6,713 nucleotides of DNA from DASYAN01 sp036501345 (GTDB lineage: Bacteria; Chloroflexota; Ktedonobacteria; Ktedonobacterales; Ktedonobacteraceae), in the NCBI GenBank assembly GCA_036501345.1, contig DASYAN010000207.1, forward strand, positions 1 to 6,713, read 5' to 3'. Below the pieces are notes generated by a model that had not been told where the DNA came from, ran no database searches, and saw only the letters and a program-made list of their open reading frames with translations. Each line of letters opens with the position of its first letter. Positions within the stretch are counted from its first letter, which is position 1. The translations under genes were made by a program, and so were the position numbers. Below are positions 1 through 4,984 of this stretch, one piece after another.

Positions 1-21
1 ATAGGAAGTTCTCTCTGAGTG

Positions 22-27
22 TATAAT
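22..27 (+). promoter_or_regulatory. -10 box of the DUF711 gene promoter
   Basis: A perfect TATAAT hexamer lies about 50 bases before the DUF711 start codon. A -35 element at normal spacing would fall on or just outside the first bases of the window, so only half of the promoter can be seen. Transcription would start near position 34, giving a leader of about 43 bases. Confidence 0.5.
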
Positions 28-76
28 CCAAATGTGACTCGATTTGAACACATTTTGAAAGGCAGGTGTAACACCA

Positions 77-1261
77 ATGCCCATATTGCCTCCCATACGT
101 ACCATCACACTTGGTATTGCCGAACCTCACCCTATTCCAGCTCCCGTCATCGAGCGAGCAAAAACAACTTTGCAGCACGCACGTGTCCGGTACAGCGAAG
201 CGGGCTACGAAGTGCAAAGCGTGCGCCTATCTACACAACCAATCTTTACCAATCTAACTGGTTGGTCTGTAAGTGCTATTCTTGCCTATGTCAAAGAACT
301 GCAGTCTCTACTGGATGCTGCCGGGCTAGAATATTGTTCATTAGGTCCGGCGCAAGCCGCACAGCCTGGGTTTCCCCTGGATCGGTTACAACTCATCGTC
401 GATATGCTGGCAAGAACGCGGGCATTCTCCGCTACAGTACAGCTGGCTACGGTGGAACATGGCCTGCGTCAGGAAGCTGCGATGCCAACCGCTCATATTA
501 TTCAGCGGCTGGCTCAGGAGACTCCAAGTGGAGATGGAAATTTTCGCTTTGCTATGCTGGCATGTGTAGCACCGGGGTGCCCATTTTTCCCAGCTGCCTA
601 TCATGCAGGCCCGGGAAGTCTCTCGATTGGCTTACAAGGGGCATCGATTATCAGAGAGGCACTACTAGGACATGAGGCCGAGATGACAATTGGTCTGGAT
701 ATGAGATTAGTAACACAATGGGTGAGTGACTCTTTGAATGAACAAGCTACACCGATTGTCGCACTGGGACAACCACTAGCCCAAGAACACGGTCTCCTCT
801 TTGGAGGTATTGACCTTTCACCAGCACCGATGGGAGAGGATAGCATTGTTCCTGCGCTTGAACTATGTGCTGGTGGTCCGCTGGGTACACCTGGGACAGT
901 GGCCGCTGTAGCGGCTGTAACGGCTGCATTGAAAAGTACGACATTGCCGACGTGTGGCTATTGTGGGCTGATGCTGCCTGTGTTGGAGGATGCTATGTTG
1001 GGACAGCGTTGGGAAGAGGATTATGTCAATGTTCATCAACTGCTGTTCTATTCATCGGTATGTGGAACTGGACTAGATACCATCCCACTCGCAGGAAGTC
1101 ACTCTGTCGGGGAAATAGCACATCTTCTACTGGATGTTGCTACACTCTCTCTCCGCCTACAAAAACCGCTCTCCGCTCGTCTCTTCCCAATAGTAGGGAG
1201 ACAAACTGGAGAGCGTACAACATTTACATCACCTTACTTAACGAATACACGCATAAAATAG
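77..1261 (+). CDS. DUF711 (UPF0210-like) family protein
   Basis: This 394-residue protein belongs to the DUF711 family, whose biochemical role is not established. Family members have been related structurally to the pyruvate formate-lyase fold, but I see no glycyl-radical motif to argue for that chemistry here. Family hallmarks are RTITLGI near the N-terminus (residues 8-14), FFPAAYH at 170-176, CGYCGLMLPVLED from residue 293, and VCGTGLDTIPL around C329. The C-terminus has the usual 'kPLsARLfPi-G…G…F-sPYlxNtRi' ending, and the length is normal for the family, so the gene looks complete. The start is the ATG preceded by CAGGTG (63-68) at 8 bases; the RTITLGI motif follows directly, as expected of a true N-terminus. 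It stands alone on its strand and converges with the GAF gene. The only flanking control visible is the TATAAT box at 22-27. The family call is firm; the function is unknown. Confidence 0.93.
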   Translation: MPILPPIRTITLGIAEPHPIPAPVIERAKTTLQHARVRYSEAGYEVQSVRLSTQPIFTNLTGWSVSAILAYVKELQSLLDAAGLEYCSLGPAQAAQPGFPLDRLQLIVDMLARTRAFSATVQLATVEHGLRQEAAMPTAHIIQRLAQETPSGDGNFRFAMLACVAPGCPFFPAAYHAGPGSLSIGLQGASIIREALLGHEAEMTIGLDMRLVTQWVSDSLNEQATPIVALGQPLAQEHGLLFGGIDLSPAPMGEDSIVPALELCAGGPLGTPGTVAAVAAVTAALKSTTLPTCGYCGLMLPVLEDAMLGQRWEEDYVNVHQLLFYSSVCGTGLDTIPLAGSHSVGEIAHLLLDVATLSLRLQKPLSARLFPIVGRQTGERTTFTSPYLTNTRIK

Positions 1262-1281
1262 CGAAAAACAAGACCTATTAG

Positions 1282-1875
1282 CTAAGGGGTTTGCGTGCCC
1301 CAAAAAGCATTCATCACACCGTCATAGGTGCTTTTGATGCTCTCGTAGAGACGCGCATTTTCAATAGCAAGTGCAGCCAGACTGGCCAGTACCGAGAGAA
1401 ATTGAATATCGTCCTGATGGAAGTCCGTGGGCTTATCTGTGTAGACACGCATAATCCCGATGGCCTCACCGTGAACTTCTAATGGAACACAAAGGATAGA
1501 GACCAGTCCTTCCTGACGGGCGGCTTCCTTGTACTGGAAACGAGCATCAGTGCTGGCATCCGCCACAAAGACGGGCGAACCTTGTAAAGCCTCACTATCG
1601 ATAGGACTATCAGTAACCGAGACCGGGCCTTTCGCCAGATATTCACTGCTCAAGCCATAGACAGCACTCAAACGGAGCTGGCCAGTACTGGGATCAAGCA
1701 GGCGAAGCACACAAGCCTTGACTCGCATAGCCTCGGTACTACACGTAACTACACTTTGCAGAACCTGACTGAGTTCAAGGCTAGAAGAGATAGTCAGAGC
1801 AGCTTGATAGAGTGCTGTGTAGTAATCTCTATGTGGGGAAGGTGATGAACTGGCGGAATGAATGTCAGTTGTCAT
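1282..1875 (-). CDS. single GAF-domain protein
   Basis: This protein of about 197 residues is almost entirely one GAF domain, a small-molecule or redox sensing fold. After a short Ser/Pro-rich N-terminus (about 20 residues) comes the helix 'LYQAALTISSSLELSQVLQ', then the core with 'RLLDPSTGQLRLSAVYG', 'SVTDSPIDSEAL', 'PVFVADASTDARF', 'SILCVPLEVHGEAIGIMRVYTD', and the closing helix 'LASLAALAIENARLYE'. No kinase, HTH, PAS, GGDEF or membrane segment is attached, so it would act as a cytoplasmic sensor or partner protein; the ligand cannot be read from the sequence. I chose the ATG at 1875. An in-frame ATG at 1911 would add 12 residues, but it lies inside an inverted repeat and lacks a ribosome binding site, while the 1875 start has AAAGG about 13 bases upstream (a long spacing). 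It converges with the DUF711 gene, leaving about 20 bases between them and no clear terminator. A candidate promoter is at 2020-2048. Confidence 0.87.
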   Translation of the reverse strand: MTTDIHSASSSPSPHRDYYTALYQAALTISSSLELSQVLQSVVTCSTEAMRVKACVLRLLDPSTGQLRLSAVYGLSSEYLAKGPVSVTDSPIDSEALQGSPVFVADASTDARFQYKEAARQEGLVSILCVPLEVHGEAIGIMRVYTDKPTDFHQDDIQFLSVLASLAALAIENARLYESIKSTYDGVMNAFWGTQTP

Positions 1876-1901
1876 AACGGGATATCTGCCTTTCCAGACG
1901 C

Positions 1902-1939
1902 GTACAAGCATGTGCTCATAGTGAAAACCCCGCTTGTAC
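1902..1939 (-). repeat. Perfect 8-bp inverted repeat in the GAF gene leader
   Basis: GTACAAGC at 1902-1909 and its exact complement GCTTGTAC at 1932-1939 flank 22 bases. In the GAF transcript this would be an 8-bp stem ending 26 bases before the preferred ATG at 1875; it buries the alternative ATG at 1911 in the stem. It could be a leader hairpin or a widely spaced operator. There is no T-run after it, so it is not a terminator. Confidence 0.5.
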
Positions 1940-2019
1940 CTGTGGCAAACAAATTTCAGATGTTAATATTTTACCATAATTACGCTAGGATACCCCTGAC
2001 TTTTGTGTCATGGAGAGAA

Positions 2020-2048
2020 ATTGTACATATTTTCGATAGTCTATTGAA
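2020..2048 (-). promoter_or_regulatory. Candidate promoter of the GAF gene
   Basis: Reading the - strand, TTCAAT (2043-2048) and TACAAT (2020-2025) are separated by exactly 17 bases. The -10 matches five of six consensus bases; the -35 is poor. Transcription would begin near 2013, leaving a leader of about 135 bases. An inverted repeat TCTATT-N10-AATAGA at 2040-2061 overlaps the -35 box. A second TAAAAT box further downstream (about 1968-1973) has no acceptable -35. Confidence 0.35.
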
Positions 2049-2100
2049 GTGCTAGAATAGACGGATGTAAGCTATAGCTCATCAAACATGAAAAGACTAC

Positions 2101-2128
2101 AAACCTCGTGCATTTACGCGCGAGGTTT
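2101..2128 (-). terminator. Stem-loop terminator after usp, possibly bidirectional
   Basis: AAACCTCG at 2101-2108 pairs exactly with CGAGGTTT at 2121-2128, about 43 bases past the usp stop codon. Read on the + strand the stem extends through a G-U pair to 11 bp with a 6-base loop and runs into TTTTCT. Read on the - strand it has an 8-bp perfect stem and then TTTGTAGTCTTTT. It most likely ends the usp transcript and insulates the GAF gene. No + strand gene that would need it was found nearby. Confidence 0.7.
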
Positions 2129-2170
2129 TCTCGCCAAAAACAGTCATCTGGTGAGATGACAGACACAGTA

Positions 2171-2683
2171 TTAATGAACTTTAGCCTCTTGCTGGATTGG
2201 AGGATCCTGCACAAGCCAGACACGACAGGGTGAGTTGGCCAGTACATAACTGACGGTCTTGTTCAGTTCACTCTGTACATGATTGCCGTGACGAACCATA
2301 CCAATCAGCAACAAAGCACAATGGTGATCGCGTGCCTCGTCAACTATGGCCGATCCGGCATCACGTGCTTGCACAACCTCAGGGATAGCTTCACAGCCAA
2401 CGCGGTGGGCTATTTCCATGGCTGAATTAAGCAGTTGATCGGCACGTTCAGATTCTTCTGTGAGAATTGCTTTCAGCGGCAGCGTACGAGGCACTTCGAT
2501 GACATGCACGAAGTGAACCTTACGTCTGGCTCCTTTCGCCATCTGGCATCCAAGATAGACGAGATTGGAGTCAAGCTTCTCTCCGCCAATCACGATAGCA
2601 ATGTCCCCGGTGGCACATTCGCCTAGGGCACATCTGCTCATCTCAGCATCTTCCTTAACTTTGGAACCCCATAAGTGAACCAT
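2171..2683 (-). CDS. Universal stress protein (UspA fold) family protein
   Basis: This 170-residue protein has one Usp domain from about residue 28 to 158, preceded by about 27 extra residues with two cysteines (C18, C23). The first strand is IAIVIGG, followed by 'HFVHVIEVPRTLPL' (58-70), 'ARDAGSAIVDEARD' (106-119) and the end strand 'SPCRVWLV' (151-158). Usp proteins are cytoplasmic alpha/beta proteins, often nucleotide-binding, linked to stress survival. The usual ATP loop G-x2-G-x9-G-S/T is not intact: the terminal G-S is N141-K142 and the first-strand Asp is replaced by the GGE stretch. Nucleotide binding is therefore doubtful, although I recall relatives with the same VIEVPR and ARDAGSAIVDEA segments also departing here. 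The start is the ATG with AGGAGG 8 bases upstream, a very strong ribosome binding site. It has its own promoter between it and clpS and a stem-loop after it, so it is probably monocistronic. Confidence 0.9.
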   Translation of the reverse strand: MVHLWGSKVKEDAEMSRCALGECATGDIAIVIGGEKLDSNLVYLGCQMAKGARRKVHFVHVIEVPRTLPLKAILTEESERADQLLNSAMEIAHRVGCEAIPEVVQARDAGSAIVDEARDHHCALLLIGMVRHGNHVQSELNKTVSYVLANSPCRVWLVQDPPIQQEAKVH

Positions 2684-2752
2684 GATTCTCCCCTCCTGAT
2701 GGGAGTATGAGGACAGCGTGATAAAACAGCATCATCTGGACCTTCAGCGTCA

Positions 2753-2791
2753 GTATGCTTCAGTGAACGCCTACTTACTTGACTGACATAC
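2753..2791 (-). repeat. Interrupted inverted repeat in the usp leader
   Basis: GTATG (2753-2757) and TCAGT (2760-2764) pair with CATAC (2787-2791) and ACTGA (2782-2786). This gives two 5-bp helices separated by a two-base bulge, with a 17-base loop. It falls within the first part of the usp leader predicted from the promoter at 2803-2832. A T-run is lacking, so it is not a classical terminator for clpS. Confidence 0.35.
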
Positions 2792-2802
2792 GACTATTAC
2801 AA

Positions 2803-2832
2803 ATTTTATTTCCTACAGAAGACCAAAGTCAA
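2803..2832 (-). promoter_or_regulatory. Promoter of the usp gene
   Basis: On the - strand TTGACT (2827-2832) and TAAAAT (2803-2808) are 18 bases apart, each matching five of six consensus bases of the housekeeping sigma factor. Transcription would start near 2796 and give a leader of about 113 bases. It begins 14 bases after the clpS stop codon, so usp can be expressed independently of clpS. Confidence 0.55.
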
Positions 2833-2845
2833 TAGCACAAGTATA

Positions 2846-3154
2846 TTAGTCCGGTTCGATCGTTGCTGTCAAATTATAACTCAGGAGTCGTTCTTGATAG
2901 TACTCAGCCGCTTCTTTGGGACAAACAATGACTACTGCTTTGCCAGTAAGATGGGCGGTAAGCATGATACGTTCCGCCTCCTGCACTGTTAATGTATTAA
3001 CTGAATGCAAGAGTGCGAAAATTACGTAATTCATCTCATTATGATCGTCATTATGCACAATGACTTTGTATGGTGGAAGCAGCTTGGTACGATCAAGAAC
3101 AACCTCATCTGGCTTGAGTTGGAAGTGTGATTGAGTTAGCTGATTCCTCGGCAT
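2846..3154 (-). CDS. clpS: ATP-dependent Clp protease adaptor ClpS
   Basis: ClpS binds the N-domain of ClpA/ClpC unfoldases and delivers substrates carrying destabilising N-terminal residues (N-degrons) to the ClpP protease. From the preferred ATG at 3154 the protein has 102 residues, normal for the family: a flexible N-terminus, then the core beginning LPPYKVIVHNDD. The N-degron pocket appears intact, with the N-D-D triplet and the following Met (HNDDHNEM), and the conserved His in 'MLTAHLTGKA'. An upstream in-frame ATG at 3178 would add eight residues, but it lacks a ribosome binding site and would leave only about a 20-base leader. The 3154 start has CGGAG nine bases before it. No clpA, clpC or aat gene lies beside it here. 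usp follows on the same strand but has its own promoter. Identity is secure; partner choice is inferred. Confidence 0.95.
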   Translation of the reverse strand: MPRNQLTQSHFQLKPDEVVLDRTKLLPPYKVIVHNDDHNEMNYVIFALLHSVNTLTVQEAERIMLTAHLTGKAVVIVCPKEAAEYYQERLLSYNLTATIEPD

Positions 3155-3205
3155 TGTAAAATTCTCCGCTTTGTACATGTGACAACCGTTTTCTTCGGTA
3201 GAGGT

Positions 3206-3234
3206 ATTCTACCACCATTGAATATAAAAGACAA
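3206..3234 (-). promoter_or_regulatory. Promoter of clpS
   Basis: On the - strand TTGTCT (3229-3234), a 17-base spacer and TAGAAT (3206-3211) form the best two-box promoter in the window. The predicted start near 3199 gives a leader of about 45 bases to the ATG at 3154. On the opposite strand the -35 region is part of AAGGAGGT, the Shine-Dalgarno sequence of a 19-codon open frame. Confidence 0.65.
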
Positions 3235-3249
3235 GGAGGTCGTAGTCTC

Positions 3250-3309
3250 ATGGAGATAATGGATAGCATTTTCGCAATGGATTCTCCAGAAAGTGAAAAC
3301 CAAAAATAG
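3250..3309 (+). CDS. Possible 19-residue small protein or leader peptide
   Basis: An ATG-to-TAG frame of 19 codons starts nine bases after AAGGAGGT (3233-3240), which is a full-length match to the anti-Shine-Dalgarno sequence. The peptide is acidic and Met/Ser-rich, begins MEIMDSIFAM and has no membrane segment or amino-acid run typical of an attenuator. It lies divergent from clpS. Promoter support is thin: GTGACA (3179-3184) and TATTCT (3205-3210) are 20 bases apart, and a TATAAA at 3223-3228 lacks a -35. The Shine-Dalgarno match could be a by-product of the clpS -35 region on the other strand. I recognise no family. Confidence 0.3.
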   Translation: MEIMDSIFAMDSPESENQK

Positions 3310-3362
3310 CAGGAGAGAAAATTCACCTCGTCTCATGTGTATCTAAACTATCAGATGAGTCG

Positions 3363-3388
3363 TGTTCTACATAGGGGTATGTAGCACA
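3363..3388. repeat. Compact hairpin upstream of the KGG gene
   Basis: CTACATA (3367-3373) and TATGTAG (3378-3384) pair perfectly around a GGGG loop, and after one mismatch three more pairs extend the stem to 3363 and 3388. On the other strand the loop is CCCC. There is no T-run on either side, so it is either an operator-like palindrome or an RNA leader structure. Confidence 0.45.
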
Positions 3389-3493
3389 ACTGTTTCATCC
3401 CCCAACGGCTACTGGGAAGAATAGTTTGTAGGGAGTAGAGACAGGTAGCAATAAGGTATATCTGTACTCTCACCTCCAAAGGTAGTGATAAGA

Positions 3494-3535
3494 ATGCTGA
3501 CTAATTACAGCGCATTCGATCAAGGAGGAGAATAA
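3494..3535 (+). CDS. Possible 13-codon upstream frame coupled to the KGG gene
   Basis: ATG at 3494 opens 13 codons ending in TAA at 3533-3535, three bases before the KGG ATG. AAAGGT (3478-3483) stands ten bases before it and could act as a ribosome binding site. The frame runs across the strong KGG ribosome binding site, so translation of it would interfere with or couple to KGG initiation. A frame this short can arise by chance, and I see no homologue. Confidence 0.22.
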   Translation: MLTNYSAFDQGGE

Positions 3536-3538
3536 CTA

Positions 3539-3751
3539 ATGCAAAGTCAAAAAGAGCGTGATCAAAAAGGGCGTGGTCGCGGTTTTGCTTCAATGAGTCC
3601 AGAGAAAAAGCGTGAAATTGCCAGTAAGGGTGGTAAAGCTGCTCATGCTCTGGGCACAGCTCACAAGTGGACTAGTGAAGAGGCCCAGGCTGCTGGCCGC
3701 AAAGGTGGTTCAATCAGCCGTCGTCGCTCAAAATATAATGTGCAGGCATAA
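3539..3751 (+). CDS. KGG-motif stress-induced protein (GsiB/YciG-like)
   Basis: This 70-residue, highly basic and hydrophilic protein carries two KGG motifs, 'SPEKKREIASKGGKAAH' (20-36) and 'SEEAQAAGRKGGSISRRR' (46-63), linked by 'ALGTAHKWT'. The KGG domain is known from Bacillus GsiB, enteric YciG and fungal Con-10, small proteins induced by starvation, desiccation or general stress; a molecular mechanism is not settled. There is no signal peptide or membrane segment, so it is cytoplasmic, and the Arg/Lys-rich ends would allow nucleic-acid contact (inference). The start is the ATG with AAGGAGGAG 8 bases upstream, the strongest ribosome binding site in the window. It is a single-gene unit: a terminator-like stem follows at 3819-3848 and the next gene has its own promoter. 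Length and spacing of the motifs are normal. Confidence 0.93.
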   Translation: MQSQKERDQKGRGRGFASMSPEKKREIASKGGKAAHALGTAHKWTSEEAQAAGRKGGSISRRRSKYNVQA

Positions 3752-3818
3752 TTGATAACGTCCCGTATGTCAGTTATCTCCTGTCCTGGATGAGATAGAT
3801 TGGAAGAATCCATATAAG

Positions 3819-3865
3819 GAGCAGGCCGAAATGTGTCTAGGTCTGCTCTTTGTAGGTCTGCTCTT
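3819..3865 (+). terminator. Probable KGG-gene terminator with a duplicated right arm
   Basis: GAGCAGGCC (3819-3827) pairs with GGTCTGCTC (3840-3848) through nine pairs including one G-U, and TTTGT follows. The right arm then occurs again: TAGGTCTGCTCTT at 3838-3850 is repeated exactly at 3853-3865, a period of 15. The left arm can therefore pair with either copy. The T-run is short. Confidence 0.5.
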
Positions 3866-3891
3866 CGGTTGCCATGAGCTTTCCCTTGCCC

Positions 3892-3940
3892 ACGGACGTG
3901 GTAAATCGGTCCTACGTGTCTAGCGCTTTAGCACGTCCGT
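3892..3940. repeat. 9-bp inverted repeat with a long loop
   Basis: ACGGACGTG (3892-3900) and CACGTCCGT (3932-3940) are exact complements around 31 bases. An internal ACGTG at 3914-3918 can compete for the same right arm. It lies between the KGG terminator region and the promoter of the next gene. It has no T-run and no coding frame; its role is unknown. Confidence 0.4.
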
Positions 3941-3986
3941 CCGCAGGATTCGTATGCCTACTTGTATGGTGATAAACAATTTTCTT

Positions 3987-3995
3987 TGCTATAAT
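3987..3995 (+). promoter_or_regulatory. Extended -10 promoter of the membrane-anchored protein gene
   Basis: TGCTATAAT is a perfect extended -10 element (TGn plus consensus TATAAT). The -35 position 17 bases upstream (TGGTGA, 3967-3972) is weak, as is common for this promoter class. The start point would be near 4002, inside the left arm of a small hairpin that precedes the start codon. Confidence 0.6.
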
Positions 3996-3999
3996 ATGC

Positions 4000-4020
4000 C
4001 CTGGTAATCATAGGACCAGG
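4000..4020 (+). repeat. 5'-end hairpin overlapping the ribosome binding site
   Basis: CCTGGT (4000-4005) pairs with ACCAGG (4015-4020) around nine bases. The right arm covers the first three bases of AGGAG (4018-4022), the only ribosome binding site before the ATG at 4035. Depending on the exact transcription start, the hairpin would sit at the very 5' end and could protect the RNA or limit translation. Confidence 0.4.
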
Positions 4021-4034
4021 AGTTATCAACGGTT

Positions 4035-4562
4035 ATGCGACATCTTTCCTCTCCCCGAGTACGTATAGCACTCGGTGCAGCCATTGTTTTGCTTATAACC
4101 ATACTAGCTGTGCTTTATGCCCCCCCGGAGGGTGAATCAAATAATGTCAGTGGCGATCTTCCACCGGGAACCCCAACGGTTGTTGTAACAAGCCAACTGG
4201 ACTCAATACCCATCAATCGTGCTATAGAGTTCCAAGGGGTGAATCTTGCCATCAAAGACGCAAAATTAGCAACAAAGTTTTCCGATGATCACAAGCGCAA
4301 TGGCACCTATACCTTGCGTGTAGAGGTTGATGCCATCAATAAAGGGAACTCTGTGCTTGGTGTGAATTATGCATCTTTGGTATATTTGGTAATGCCGGAT
4401 GGAAAAAAGGTACCGACCAAACTGATCTCGATCCAGGCAGATGCTCTACCGGGTCAGTTGCAGAGTGGCTTTTTTGACTTTCCATTGTCAGCGCCAGTTT
4501 CTCTCTCAGACCTCAAGGTAATTTTCGAGGGCGGCCCGGTCGTGCCTTTGCACACGGCATAG
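4035..4562 (+). CDS. Membrane-anchored extracytoplasmic protein of unknown function
   Basis: This 175-residue protein has a basic N-terminus (R2, R8, R10) followed by one hydrophobic segment at about 11-28 (IALGAAIVLLITILAVLY), then a Pro/Gly/Thr linker and a beta-rich domain from about residue 48 to the end. There is no lipobox cysteine, so it is a signal anchor or an uncleaved signal rather than a lipoprotein. The outer domain alternates hydrophobic strands ('YTLRVEVDAINKGNS', 'ASLVYLVMPDGKKVP', 'GQLQSGFFDFPLS', 'LSDLKVIFEGG'), a pattern like the DUF4352/immunoglobulin-like group of secreted bacterial domains; this resemblance is suggestive, not proven. It has its own extended -10 promoter and converges with the VOC gene. 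The start ATG has AGGAG at 12 bases, a rather long spacing. No catalytic motif is evident. Confidence 0.82.
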   Translation: MRHLSSPRVRIALGAAIVLLITILAVLYAPPEGESNNVSGDLPPGTPTVVVTSQLDSIPINRAIEFQGVNLAIKDAKLATKFSDDHKRNGTYTLRVEVDAINKGNSVLGVNYASLVYLVMPDGKKVPTKLISIQADALPGQLQSGFFDFPLSAPVSLSDLKVIFEGGPVVPLHTA

Positions 4563-4564
4563 TG

Positions 4565-4583
4565 CAGCATTGTATCGATGCTG
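4565..4583. terminator. Weak stem-loop in the convergent gap
   Basis: CAGCAT (4565-4570) pairs with ATGCTG (4578-4583) around seven bases, in the 28-bp gap between two converging genes. The position suits a shared terminator, but neither strand has a T-run after it, so intrinsic termination is uncertain. Confidence 0.25.
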
Positions 4584-4590
4584 ATGCTGG

Positions 4591-4974
4591 TTATGCTTGA
4601 CAGCGTTCGAGAAGTTCAATACGATTATCCCACGGATCGGTGATGTAGAAGCGAGACCATCCGGGTAATGGCTCATCTTCGATTACAGGAATATGATAGG
4701 CTTCCAAGCGTGCTCGCCAGGCTGAGAGATAGCGTACTTCAAGAGCTGGATGACCTTTGCGCCGTGGTTCAAAGTTGCTGACAACACCAATATGGATTTG
4801 CTGATGACCGCAGACAAACCATACACCGCCACGCAAACGCAAGTTTTCAGGCTTCTCAATCTCTTCAAGCCCCAGCATACCACCATAAAATGCCCGAGCT
4901 GCTTCTTCACACCGTGGAGGAGCTTCTATCTGGATGTGATTAATGCCAACAATTGTCGGATGCTCTTCAGACAT
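4591..4974 (-). CDS. VOC superfamily (glyoxalase/bleomycin-resistance fold) protein
   Basis: This 127-residue protein has the paired beta-alpha-beta-beta-beta modules of the vicinal oxygen chelate fold. Module one opens with 'GINHIQIEAP' (10-19) and 'AARAFYGGMLGLEE' (25-38). Module two includes 'HPALEVRYLSAWRARLEAYHIPV' (75-97), then 'SRFYITDPWDNRIELLE' (107-123). The usual metal ligands have candidates in H13, H61 or H75, and E120. Family members include glyoxalases, ring-cleaving dioxygenases, epimerases and drug-binding proteins; the sequence does not fix the substrate. It starts only ten bases after the stop codon of the coiled-coil gene and lacks a clear ribosome binding site, so it is probably co-transcribed and translationally coupled. 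The length is typical of a single-chain, two-module VOC protein. Confidence 0.9.
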   Translation of the reverse strand: MSEEHPTIVGINHIQIEAPPRCEEAARAFYGGMLGLEEIEKPENLRLRGGVWFVCGHQQIHIGVVSNFEPRRKGHPALEVRYLSAWRARLEAYHIPVIEDEPLPGWSRFYITDPWDNRIELLERCQA

Positions 4975-4984
4975 ACATATAGCT

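Larger units (their letters stand above)
3310..3538. other. Intergenic region upstream of the KGG gene
   Basis: Together with the small frame before it, this fills roughly 385 bp between the clpS and KGG starts. It holds a compact hairpin at 3363-3388, a 13-codon frame at 3494-3535 and the KGG ribosome binding site. I could not find a convincing two-box promoter on the + strand. A GGGTAT at 3375-3380 resembles a sigma-B -10, but the matching -35 is absent. No protein of normal size is encoded on either strand. Confidence 0.5.

Noticed and set aside
65..75. GGTG-TAA-CACC mini-hairpin over the DUF711 ribosome binding site
   Set aside because: Four pairs around a three-base loop are too weak and too common to claim regulation.
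19..675. Open frame of 218 codons on the + strand at the window start
   Set aside because: It overlaps the clearly identified DUF711 gene in another frame and has a Cys/Ser/Arg-rich composition typical of an out-of-frame shadow.
1286..1301. GGGG…CCCC as a terminator between the DUF711 and GAF genes
   Set aside because: It has only four strong pairs, lies within the GAF coding region, and is followed by A-rich and not T-rich sequence on the + strand.
2201..2310. Loss of the ATP-binding Gly-Ser in the Usp protein as a novel feature
   Set aside because: Relatives with the same VIEVPR and ARDAGSAIVDEA segments, as I recall them, also deviate at this position, so it is probably a subfamily trait and not a lesion.
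3355..3380. Sigma-B-type promoter for the KGG gene, suggested by GGGTAT at 3375-3380
   Set aside because: No GTTTAA-like -35 occurs 12-14 bases upstream, and the hexamer lies inside a hairpin. Expectation from Bacillus gsiB is not evidence here.
1282..3751. GAF, Usp, ClpS and KGG genes as one new stress system
   Set aside because: Each has its own promoter or terminator, strands differ, and all are widespread general families. The clustering is loose, and nothing in the sequence ties them together.
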